Below are positions 43,673 to 53,143 of a stretch of DNA of 64,000 bases, piece after piece. This DNA comes from Vandiemenella viatica (taxonomy: Eukaryota; Arthropoda; Insecta; Orthoptera; Morabidae). How positions within the stretch are numbered: the first letter of the stretch is position 1; every line of letters begins with the position of its first letter. The stretch lies in the NCBI GenBank assembly GCA_031002005.1, contig CM061920.1, forward strand, positions 115,248,095 through 115,312,094, given 5' to 3'. A model generated the notes under the pieces. It did not search any database. It was not told the DNA's origin and saw nothing but the letters and a program-made list of their open reading frames with translations. A program made the translations under genes and the position numbers.

Positions 43673-45611
43673 ATTTAATTAATTTAATTTAATTTAACTG
43701 CAATGGAGCACAGGCTCCGGTGGCAATTTCCCTACCCACCCATCTTCCCCCCATTCCTGCACCTACCTACATTAGCCCTCTACAAATTTTATCTTTAAAT
43801 TCTTTCAAAGTTTTCGGTAAATTATTCATCATTTCTTTTGGTAACTCATTCCAATCCCTGACACCCTTACCTAAAAAAGGGAATCTTCCTACACCCTTGT
43901 GCCTGAAATCGAGTGCCAGCTTGTTGTCATGGTCATCTTTTCCCTTCCATGCACTGCTTTTCATACCTATTGCAATATCTTTCCATGCCTCATCGCCAGT
44001 ATATGCCCTGTACACTCCCATGACCCTCATTCTCCTCCTGTCTTGCAATGAATCCCATTCCAGCTCCTTTATCATATCCGTCACTGATTGCATTCAGCGA
44101 TAATTTCCAGAAACAAATTTCGCAGCCCTTTTTTGCACCCTCTCCAACTCCTGTATTTGATACGTAAAATGAGGGTCCCATACTACACTACCATATTCGA
44201 GCAATGGTCTGATCAAAGTTTTGTAACCCAATTCCTTGACTTCTCTCGTACATCCCCTCATCACTCTCTCCAACAAGTGCAGAACTATGAAACCTTTTCC
44301 TACCACCTGTCCTATGTGTCCTGCCCAGTTAAGCTTGTTATCAAAAGTAATGCCAAGATATTTAAATTTCAAGTCTTCAGCAAGCAATTCTTTCCCCACC
44401 TTATATTCATAATTAACATTTTGTTTTTTATTTGTGTATCTAATAAGCTGACTCTTCTTTGCAATTATATTCATTCCATGTTTACCAACCCAATTAGATA
44501 TCCTGTCCAGATCACCCTGCAACTGTTTACAATCCTCTATCGTTTTGATTCTTTTATACAGCATTATGTCATCTGCAAACAATCTAATTTCAGATAGTAA
44601 ACAATCAACACAATTATTCATTAGAATAACGAATAGCAATGGTTCCAATACGCTACCCTGTGGCACACCCATTTTTACTTCCACTTCTTTTGATACTACA
44701 TTTCCTACCCTAACTTTCTGTTTTCTACCTTTTAAAAATTCTTCTACCCAGCAAATCACTTTCTCATCCACTCCAATGGTTTTTACCTTATTTACTACCA
44801 TTTTAAGGCTTACTCTGTCAAAGGCCTTTGACAGATCTAGTGCTACACTATCAATTTGGCCTCCCTTGTTCATTTCATCTGAAATATCTTGCATATATCC
44901 CACCAACTGAGATTCGCATGAATATCCCTGCCTGGACCCCTTGTTGCCTGCTTGAAAACCACTTACGTTCCTCACATATATTTCTGATGTGGTTGCATAT
45001 CAATCTTTCCATTAATTTACCTACCACTGATGTCAAACTGATTGGCCTGTAATTCTCAACTCTATTTCTCACCCCTCCCTTATGTACCGGTACTACTATT
45101 GCACTTTTCCAGTCCTGTGGTAAGCAGCAAGTGTCTAGACTCAATTTAAATAATATTTCAAGATATGGTACGATGTCACATCCGGCTATCTTTAAGATAT
45201 CTGTAGTAATATTATCTTCACCAGCCCCTTTATTTTTTTTTTTTCAGCTTTCTTATTTCCTTCATGATTTCCTCAGGATGGATATCAAATTTTTTACTAT
45301 CGTCATTTCTAATTGTGTTGTTAAGCTCATTCTCCGAATTAGACCCTCCTGTTTCTGATTCATTGTCCCTACTGAACCAGTTACTTAAAATCTCTGCCTT
45401 TTTCAAATCGTCAGTAACTTCTTCTCCATCCATATCTATAAGTGTCTGTACACCCTCCCTTCCCCTCAGTTTCCTGATATAGCCATAGAAATTTCTAGAA
45501 GCATCAGTCAATGGTCCTCCTGCACTGACAATACTCTTCATAAACCCATCTTTAGCCACTTTCTTTGCTGTTATTAGGTCCTTGTTTAGTTGTTTTAAAT
45601 ATTCCCTACTA
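43673..45611 (-). mobile_element. LINE family A, copy 1, 3' part
   Basis: Minus strand; an AATTA-repeat tail lies at 43673-43700. It continues upstream of Penelope 1 at 48357-48632, giving a copy of about 2.2 kb without the endonuclease. The 13-bp ATATTCCCTACTA is duplicated around Penelope 1, and LINE A copy 2 shows the intact site. Confidence 0.93.
44094..45559 (-). pseudogene. LINE A reverse transcriptase, copy 1
   Basis: Blocks in order: KDGFMKSIVSAGGPLTDA, GGVRNRVENYRPISLTSVVG, LDLSKAFDRVS (catalytic Asp), KMGVPQGSVLEPLLF, RLFADDIML (catalytic F-A-D-D), KFKYLGITFDNKLNW and LLEYGSVVWDPHFT. The 293-codon frame 44975-44094 is the longest; earlier blocks are in other frames, and GPLLF is changed to EPLLF. 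It ends at a TGA where copy 2 has Arg. CR1-type non-LTR RT, which reverse-transcribes its own RNA at the target site. Confidence 0.93.
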
Positions 45612-45866
45612 TATAAATTCTTCTCGGGTTTGCCGCCGAATTACATTTTCTACTGTCAAGCTTTCGGCGACTTTCACTGCCGCCATCATCAGGTCTGTTG
45701 TATCTGAAGGAACAACAAAAACTGGACTGAATAACGGAACTGAACGAGCCAGGAACGTTGTCGACTTCCGATTGGCTGACTCCAATGACGTAACCATTCC
45801 GTGACTGCGATTGGTCGGTTGCGGAACCAGGCGTAGATATACACCAGCGTTGTACTGATAGTTGGC
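45612..45866 (+). repeat. Penelope 1 left pseudo-LTR, inverted relative to the right one
   Basis: 255 bp that reappear in reverse complement at 48071-48326. The segment 45662-45692 is the complement of a hammerhead-like core. Confidence 0.92.
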
Positions 45867-47677
45867 AATTGAAATAGTTGCTAGAAAGCTTCCTGGGGAT
45901 GCGGCTGAAGAAGTCCGAAGGGAAACGTGCAGAGTTCTGGAGAAAGCCAAACCACCTAGGCCCAACATCACAAAATCGGAACGCTTCTTTCTCCGTGCGT
46001 TGCGTCGGAACGAAGAAGTGGTTGTGTTACCTGCGGACAAAGGGAATGCCACAGTCTTGCTTACATCTGATATGTATGAATCCAAAATACAAAATATGCT
46101 TGATGACACCGCTTATAAGCCCCTTAATGGTGACCCTACTTCCAGAGTTGAGAGGAAAGTGTCAGCTCTTGTTAAGAAGGCCGGATTTACGCCTGATGTC
46201 GTCAAGTACCTTCGTCCTCGTGCAGCCAGACCACCTAGGCTTTACGGCCTGCCAAAGATACACAAGGAGGATGTGCCTTTACGACCGATTGTAAGTACTA
46301 TTGGTAGTCCCACATATAACTTGGCCAAGCATTTGTCTAAGATGCTTAGACCTTTCGTAGGTAATTGTCCGCACCATGTTAAAAACTCGACACAGTTTGT
46401 CGATACGCTCCGAAAGATGCGGTTGTCAGAGTCTGATATTATGGTCAGTTTTGATGTTGTCTCGCTCTTCACCAAGGTTCCTTTGAGAGACACACTGCAG
46501 CTGTTACAAGGTCTTTTTGAACCTACCTTGGTGGATCTGTTCGAACTAGTCCTAACTTCTACTTGTTTTACCTATGGTGGGAGTTTTTATGAACAGACTG
46601 ATGGTGTGGCAATGGGGTCTCCATTATCTCCTGTAGTAGCCGACCTGTGTATGGAACACTTTGAAGAGCAATTGAAACCTCCTTCCTCAAACCAACATAC
46701 TTCTATCGTTATGTGGACGATACATTTGTTGTTTGGCCCCATGCGATCCAGGGTCTTTATGAATTCATGGACCATCTCAATAGCATTCATGAAAACATCA
46801 GATTCACTATGGAGCTAGAGAAAGATGGTAGATTGCCCTTTCTAGATATTTTAATCCAGCGGAGACCTGATGGTACCCTATCACATAGTGTGTACAGGAA
46901 AATAACACACACGGACCGTTATTTACATGCCGATAGTTTCCACCATCTGGCGCAGAAGAACACGGTGTTATACACGCTTGTACACAGAGCAAAGGCAATT
47001 TCAGACGCTGACAATCTGCAAGACGAACTCGAACATCTCCGCCATACCTTCATGCAGAATGGATACCCGATCCCATTGATAGAAGGGGCATTTCGAAAGA
47101 AAAAGGCAGATATACGTAATATTGAGGAAGAAGAACAGCCTAAAGATCTTGCCTTCATCCCGTATGCAGGTAGCATCTCTGGGAAAATCGGCAGGATTTT
47201 AAAACGATATGGAATCAAGTGCATTTTCCTGCCAAAATACGGGATTTGCTGCGTCCTGTGAAGGATGATTTGGGTTTAAAAACACCGGGAGTGTACAGCA
47301 TACCGTGCCAATGTGGTAAGAGTTATATTGGTCAAACCATCCGCACTATCCAGGCCCGTGTGACTGAACACCAACGCAACATCCGGTTGTTCCAACTAGA
47401 AAAGTTGGCACAACACGTGATCGAAAATGGTCACAGTATGGATTTCGATAAGGTGAAAGTTTTAGCCAAGTGTTCCTTCTTCTGGGAATCTGTGATTAAA
47501 GAGGCGATTGAGATACGCCTGAATAATAATAATATGAACAGGGACTTGGGTGTATGGCTCAGTGACGCATGGAAGCCAGTTTTTGCCATTCTTAAACAAC
47601 CAAGTGTCTCGCTGACGGACGATAGGAGAGTGGAGCACGGCGTATCGGTCCGACTACATCTACAGCTGAATCTTTAG
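45862..47677 (+). pseudogene. Penelope 1 RT and GIY-YIG endonuclease
   Basis: First frame (45862-46690): RRNEEVVVLPADKGN, RLYGLPKIHK, PLRPIVSTIGSP, VSFDVVSLFTKVP (first catalytic Asp) and TDGVAMGSPLSPVVAD. A frameshift near 46680 leads to YVDDTFVVWP (46710-46721 encode Y-V-D-D) and GRLPFLDILI, YRKITHTDRYLH. A second shift near 47230 leads to the endonuclease: GVYSIPCQCGKSYIGQT, ARVTEHQRN, with GVY and YIG as the GIY-YIG pair. Penelope RTs are related to telomerase; the endonuclease nicks the target. The two frameshifts make this copy inactive. Confidence 0.95.
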
Positions 47678-47699
47678 CCGACCAATCACAGACAAGTAT

Positions 47700-47960
47700 T
47701 ACAGAACCGGGGTTATAGTCAGCCAATCGGAAGACCGCATGGCTCCCTATGCATTTCTCGAGTTAAACATCATAATCAATGATAGTAAATGTTTTTTAAG
47801 AATATATAATGTGGGGTCTTTCATTAAAGAAGTCTTGGATTTTTCTGTGTGAGAATAATGTGAACGATGACGCTATGAGAACAGTTATTGTGTCAGCCAA
47901 TCAGAATACCGCTTGGCTCCCTAAGGATTATCGAGATTATACATCATGATTAATAGTGGT
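47700..47960 (+). repeat. Direct repeat in the Penelope 1 3' region
   Basis: GTCAGCCAATCGGAAGACCG...GGCTCCCTA at about 47703 recurs diverged at about 47884 (GTCAGCCAATCAGAATACCG...GGCTCCCTA), a spacing of about 181 bp. Confidence 0.8.
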
Positions 47961-48070
47961 GAATAATGTAATTAATGATTCAATATGAACAGTGACGTTA
48001 TGCGAACATTGACGTAGGTAATCCATCGTCTTTCTATTTTTAACAACCTCGGCTTTGGTTTCGCTGTGGA

Positions 48071-48326
48071 GCCAACTATCAGTACAACGCTGGTGTATAT
48101 CTACGCCTGGTTCCGCAACCGACCAATCGCAGTCACGGAATGGTTACGTCATTGGAGTCAGCCAATCGGAAGTCGACAACGTTCCTGGCCCGTTCAGTTC
48201 CGCTATTCAGTCCAGTTTTTGTTGTTCCTTCAGATACAACAGACCTGATGATGGCGGCAGTGAAAGTCGCCGAAAGCTTGACAGTAGAAAATGTAATTCG
48301 GCGGCAAACCCGAGAAGAATTTATAT
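48071..48326 (+). repeat. Penelope 1 right pseudo-LTR
   Basis: Inverted copy of the left pseudo-LTR. At 48245-48275 it reads CTGATGA-T-GGCGGC-N7-GTCGCC-GAAA, which fits the hammerhead ribozyme core with a 6-bp stem II containing one G-U pair. Hammerheads in Penelope pseudo-LTRs are established; stems I and III are not resolved here. Confidence 0.85.
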
Positions 48327-48356
48327 CGAAGATACGCCAAGAAAGACTTATATCTC

Positions 48357-48632
48357 ATATTCCCTACTACCCTGCTGTCTCTTAACTCTGTTATGTTCTT
48401 TTCTTACCAACCCCTTTAACCTCCTCACTTCCCTATTATAGTACATAGGTTCTCTACTTCTCTTTATTTTCTGTCTTGGAATAAATTTTTCTTCCCCCTT
48501 TCTTATTATCTCCTTGAACTCTTCCCACCTTGACTCTACTGTACTTGAGCCTTCCTTCCATTTGCTGAATTGTTCTCTGAAATATCTCTTCAAATTTGAA
48601 ACCTGTGCCTTTTTATAATTGTACCTATATTC
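48357..48632 (-). mobile_element. LINE family A, copy 1, upstream part
   Basis: Continuation of copy 1 beyond Penelope 1: minus-strand YNYKKAQVSNLKRYFREQF, FIPRQKIKRSREPMYY and NREVRRLKGLVRKEHNRV. It ends near 48632 at GTACAATTATAAAAAGGC, about where similarity with copy 2 fades. Confidence 0.92.
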
Positions 48633-49419
48633 ATAAATGTATCTATATAGGTAACATAATTTTTTATTCATCGTCTATGTCGGTACCACATTCACTAGTA
48701 GCAGTACTACCAACACTAGTTCGGTTGGAGTCGGAATTTTCTATTTCTTATTCTGTCTCCTCTAGATCCATAACTTCTGAAATAGTTATGTTTTTTTTAC
48801 TGGTTGTGACTGCGTCGATAGTTCTGTATTATGGTATTTTAAGTTTGAATTTACATCATACAAAATAGGAGCTTTATTTGTTTTCAATCGTTGGTTTGTG
48901 CCAACGGTTGCAAGGAAATGATTCATAATTACTGACAATGACTCAGTATCACTATACGATGCGAGTTTAACAAGTACACGAATATAAGGAAAAAACAATA
49001 AGTAATAAAAAGAGGCAAAAAACTGTAGTTAAATTTAATAATTTTTTTGAAAAGATTCGTAGGTCTATAGATAAATTTGTAGGGCCTGGCAACACTAGTT
49101 CAAATAGCGAGTATCAATCCAAACAATGGGGAATGGGGATTCCTTGTCACGCAACCTAGTCTTTTCGGGAAGTCCCCATTCATAAAAGAAAACTTCAGTC
49201 AATGTTGCCAATATTTTTGTAATTTTTTTTTGTACTGAACCATAATAAAATATAGTAGATTTAAAAGTAAGTTAAGTACTTAGTATAAACTCTAAAACAG
49301 TCATACTAAACGATAAATGCCTTAAAAATTTGAAATTTAGTAGTTATCAAAAAAACATGTCCCAGAAAAAAACATGTTTTTTTTTCACAGTTTTTTTTCA
49401 AGTCAGAAAAAATTTTTTT
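48633..49419 (-). other. Interior of the CACT-ended element, possible intron
   Basis: Lies between the middle and C-terminal pieces of the orphan gene. A 70-codon frame (48998-48786) and an acidic stretch with ISEVMDLEETE and DSNRTSVGST below it could be a second short protein; neither is recognised. Could be intron, or another inserted fragment. Confidence 0.4.
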
Positions 49420-50600
49420 TTTTACAACACTAGATCTGATCATGTCATTCACGATTTCTTTGTAGCTGGAAGCTCTTCTTCTGACACCTTCTTGAAACAT
49501 TCCCATGCTCTCTTTTCTTTGGCTGATAAGTGTGCTTCAAAAATTTTATCTTTCTGCAGCTGCTTGATTTGAGGTCCACAAATACACCTTCCTTTATTTT
49601 GGCAGCTGAAAGCCGGAGAAATCTGACGGCTAGATATGCAAATCTACTGCCTGCTGGATCCATGGCCTTTACAAACTGCTTGATTAGACCAAGTTTTATG
49701 TGAAGTGGTGGAAGTAGTATATCTTAGGAGCTACCAAACTTGCACGTTGCACATTTTTTTCACCCACTTTCCATTTCCGCTTAGGCCATTTCTTCTTCAC
49801 ATAGTGAGAATTTCTGTCACAACTATCCCACTCGCAAAGAAAACATGCATAATTTGTGTAGCCTTGTTGCATTCCCAATGTTATAGCAATTACTTTGAAA
49901 TCTCCACATATTTTCCATTTGTGTTCATTGTGTTGTAAAGAATTTATCATCCCCGTAAGATTTCGTAATTCTCTTTAGTTAAGCTGGCGTAAGCAACTGG
50001 AACAGCGGGCATTTTATTTCCATTGAGGAGCAAACCACCCTAGAGACTTGTTTTAGATGCATCTTTGAAAAGTCTCCATTCCTCTGAACAATAGCTGAAG
50101 TTCAGAACCTTGATTAGACCAGCAACGTCATTGCAAAATAAGGAATAAAGGCATGTTCTCGGTGCCTAAATACACTAATTTTAGTGCTTTGGTGGAGTAC
50201 ATTATTCTCTTGTAACCTCGAAACAAGTAGTTGCGCCTTTTGTTTACTTAGTCCTAGATCACGCACTAAACCATTTAAATCTGCTTGAGTTAGTAAATGT
50301 GGCAATGACTCACATGAACACTGATACAGAGAATCATCTGCTGCAGTACAAGTGATTTCTTCAACACAGTTAACGCCACTGTCACTCTGAATTTCATCTG
50401 TAGGTCTTGAAGGTACTGTAAGTCCGTCAGAATGCTTCACTGGCTTTCTCGCTGAAGGTAGATCGGGATAAACAATGTGTCTCTTAGATTTTTTGTTAGG
50501 AAAACTCTGAATTTTGGTTAGACAGAAATAACAATCAGTAACGTGGTCCTTTGGCTCTCTCCATACCATGGGCACAACGAACAGCACCACATTATCTTTA
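49420..50600 (-). pseudogene. Orphan transposon protein, middle piece
   Basis: Minus strand in order: VVPMVWREPKDHVTDCYFCL (C-x2-C pair), VYPDLPSARKPVKHSDGL, LNGLVRDLGLSKQKAQLL, VFRHREHAFIPYF, ND(V)AGLIKVL, WRLFKDASKTSL, LLLNGNKMPAVPVAYA, KWKICGDFKVIAITLGMQQ, GYTNYACFLCEWDS (C-x2-C), SRFAYLAVRFLRLSAAKIKE, GVFVD and SSYKEIVNDMI. I associate these blocks with a multicopy arthropod protein family of unknown function. Several stops and shifts are present (including TGA after NEW near 50610 and a stop after KTSL), so it is not translatable as it stands. The cysteine pairs suggest zinc binding. Confidence 0.75.
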
Positions 50601-50632
50601 CCTTTTCACCATTCAATTAGTTTACAGTAACA

Positions 50633-52887
50633 TAGTGATCATGAAGCAGTTCTGATGGATATTAGAGGATTCAGTAAACCAGCAGTCAAAATTGAAGGGG
50701 GAAATAGGTACAATTATAAAAAGGCCCGGATTTCAAATTTGAAGAGATATTTCAGACAACAATTCAGCAAATGGAAGGAAGGCTCAAGTACAGTAGAGTC
50801 AAGGTGGGAAGAGTTCAAGGAGATAGTAACAAAGGGGGAAGAAAAATTTATTCCAAGACAGAAAATAAAGAGAAGTAGAGAACCTATGTACTATAATAGG
50901 GAAGTGAGGAGGTTAAAGAGGTTGGTAAGAAAAGAACATAACCGAGTTAAGAGACAGCAGGGTAGTAAGGAATATTTAAAACAACTAAACAAGGACTTAA
51001 TAACAGCAAAGAAAATGGCTAAAGATGGGTTTATTAAGAGTATTGTCAGTACAGGAGGACCATTGACTGATGCATTTAGAAATTTCTATGGCTATATCAG
51101 GAAACTGAGGGGAAGGGAGAGTGTAGAGACACTTATAGATATGGATGGAGAAGAAGTTACTGACGATTTGAAAAAGGCAGAGATTTTAAGTAACTGTTTC
51201 AGTGAAAGCATTAGGGGCAATGAATCAGAAACAGGAGGGTCTAATTCGGAGAACGAGCTTAACAACACAATTAGAAATGACGATAGAAAAAATTTGATAT
51301 TCATCCTGAGGAAATCATGAAGGTAATAAGAAAGCTGAAAAAAAAAATAAAGGGGCTGGTGAAGATAATATTACTACAGATATCTTAAAGATAGCCGGAT
51401 GTGACATTGTACCTTATCTTGAAATATTATTTAAATTGAGTCTAGACACTTGCTGCTTACCACAGGACTGGAAAAGTGCAATAGTAGTACCGGTACATAA
51501 GGGAGGGGTGAGAAATAGAGTTGAGAATTACAGGCCAATCAGTTTGACATCAGTGGTAGGTAAATTAATGGAAAGATTGATATGCAACCACATCAGAAAT
51601 ATATGTGAGGAACGTAAGTGGTTTTCAAGCAGGCAACAAGGGGTCCAGGCAGGGATATTCATGCGAATCTCAGTTGGTGGGATATATGCAAGATATTTCA
51701 GATGAAATGAACAAGGGAGGCCAAATTGATAGTGTAGCACTAGATCTGTCAAAGGCCTTTGACAGAGTAAGCCATAAAATGGTAGTAAATAAGGTAAAAA
51801 CCATTGGAGTGGATGAGAAAGTGATTTGCTGGGTAGAAGAATTTTTAAAAGGTAGAAAACAGAAAGTTAGGGGAGGAAACGTAGTATCAAAAGAAGTGGA
51901 AGTAAAAATGGGTGTGCCACAGGGTAGCGTATTGGGACCATTGCTATTCATTATTCTAATGAATAATTGTGTTGATTGTTTACTATCTGAAATTAGATTG
52001 TTTGCAGATGACATAATGCTGTATAAAAGAATCAAAACGATAGAGGATTGTAAACAGTTGCAGGGTGATCTGGACAGGATATCTAATTGGGTTGGTAAAC
52101 ATGGAATGAATATAAATGCAAAGAAGAGTCAGCTTATTAGATACACAAATTAAAAAGAAAAGGTTAATTATGAATATAAGTTGGGGAAAGAATTGCTTGC
52201 TGAAGACTTGAAATTTAAATATCTTGGCATTACTTTTGATAACAAGCTTAACTGGGCAGGACACATTGGACAGGTGGTAGGAAAAGGTTTCAAAGTTCTG
52301 CACTTGTTGGAGAGAGTGATGAGGGGATGTACGAGAGAAGTAAAGGAATTGGGTTACAAAACTTTGGTCAGACCATTGCTCGAATAAGGTAGTGTAGTAT
52401 GGAACCCTCATTTTACGTGTCAAATACAGGAGTTGGGGAGGGTGCAAAAAAGGGCTGCTAGATTTGTTTCTGGAAATTATCGCAGAATGCAATCAGTGAT
52501 GGATATGATAAAGGAGCTGGAATGGGATTTTTGCAAGACAGGAGGAGAATGAGGAGGGTCATGGGAGTGTACAGGGCATATACTGGTGATGAGGCAAGGA
52601 ATGATATTGCAATAGGTATGGAAAGTAGTGCGTGGAAGGGAAAAGATGACCATGACCACAAGCTGACACTCGATTTCAGGCACAAAGGTGTGAGAAGATT
52701 CTCTTTTTTAGGTAAGGGTGTCAGGGATTTTAATGAGTTACCAAGAGAAATGATGAATAATTTACCGAAAACTTTGAAAGAATTTATAGATAAAATTTGT
52801 AGAGGGCAAATGTACGTGGGTGCAGGATAGGGGGAAGATGGGTGTGTAGAGAAATTGCCACCGGAGCCTGTGCTCCATTGCAATTAA
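50633..52887 (+). mobile_element. LINE family A, copy 2
   Basis: Plus strand. Begins in the last endonuclease codons (SDHEAVLMDI at about 50637) and runs to the CCATTGCAATTAAATTGAATT tail near 52887. It is inserted into the orphan transposon gene between the codons for CATCF (about 52890) and NEW-x-KGKD (about 50615). It is inverted relative to copy 1, with about 2 kb of high similarity. Confidence 0.93.
50655..52830 (+). pseudogene. LINE A reverse transcriptase, copy 2
   Basis: Segments: linker 50655-51320 (ISNLKRYFRQQFSKWKEGSS to EEVTDDLKKAEIL), 51436-51600 (GGVRNRVENYRPISLTSVVG), 51605-52153 (LDLSKAFDRVSHKMVV, KMGVPQGSVLGPLLF, RLFADDIML), 52181-52387 (KFKYLGITFDNKLNW) and 52390-52830 (C-terminal WDPHF-like to RFSFLGKGVRDFN). 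Frame changes near 51290 and 51620, a TAA near 52152 and another at 52385 inactivate it. RT motifs are better preserved than in copy 1 (GPLLF intact). Confidence 0.92.
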
Positions 52888-53084
52888 ATTGAATTAAAAC
52901 ATGTGGCACAACAGAAATGTGGTGCCCATTCCTTATCATGGTCTGCTACCTTTACTCCGAAGTAATGTTTATATGCGTTCTTTATGATTGCAGAAATTTT
53001 CTTCCGATTTCTTGCAAGGGTGAACTTCCCACAAATGTAACAGAAGTTGTCTGGCTTATATTGACAAGTACAACGATGAGGCAT
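52884..53084 (-). pseudogene. Orphan transposon protein, N-terminal piece
   Basis: Starts with ATG at 53084: MPHRCTCQYKPDNFCYICGK, then AYKHYFGVKVADHDKEWAPH and FCCATCF. Four Cys in two C-x2-C-like pairs and the WAPH-x2-C-x2-C ending look like a zinc-binding N-terminal domain. The reading runs into LINE A copy 2; the following codons resume at about 50615 and the two flanks fit together with the expected spacing to the Trp-x2-Gly-Lys block. Confidence 0.75.
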
Positions 53085-53112
53085 TTTCTAAAAATTTAAA
53101 AATCATTGTTAT

Positions 53113-53114
<2 letters not shown>

Positions 53115-53138
<24 letters not shown>
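53115..53138. repeat. (TA)n microsatellite, left of Penelope 2
   Basis: Pure TA repeat abutting the left end of Penelope 2; a matching tract lies at 54990-55022 on the right, so the element probably inserted into a TA tract. Confidence 0.95.

Positions 53139-53139
<1 letters not shown>

Positions 53140-53143
<4 letters not shown>

Larger units (their letters stand above)
45612..48356 (+). mobile_element. Penelope-like element 1
   Basis: Inserted in LINE A copy 1 with a 13-bp duplication (45599-45611, 48357-48369). The ends are long inverted repeats: 45612-45866 against 48071-48326, followed by a 30-bp right tail (GAAGATACGCCAAGAAAG...). Inverted pseudo-LTRs plus an RT and GIY-YIG endonuclease define the Penelope group. 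The coding region is split over three frames. Confidence 0.95.

Noticed and set aside
43990..44910. Plus-strand frames of 121-169 codons over LINE A copy 1
   Set aside because: Antisense shadows of the reverse transcriptase; the same shadows appear in copy 2 on the opposite strand.
45609..46109. 166-codon minus-strand frame over the Penelope 1 left end
   Set aside because: Antisense shadow of the Penelope RT start and pseudo-LTR.
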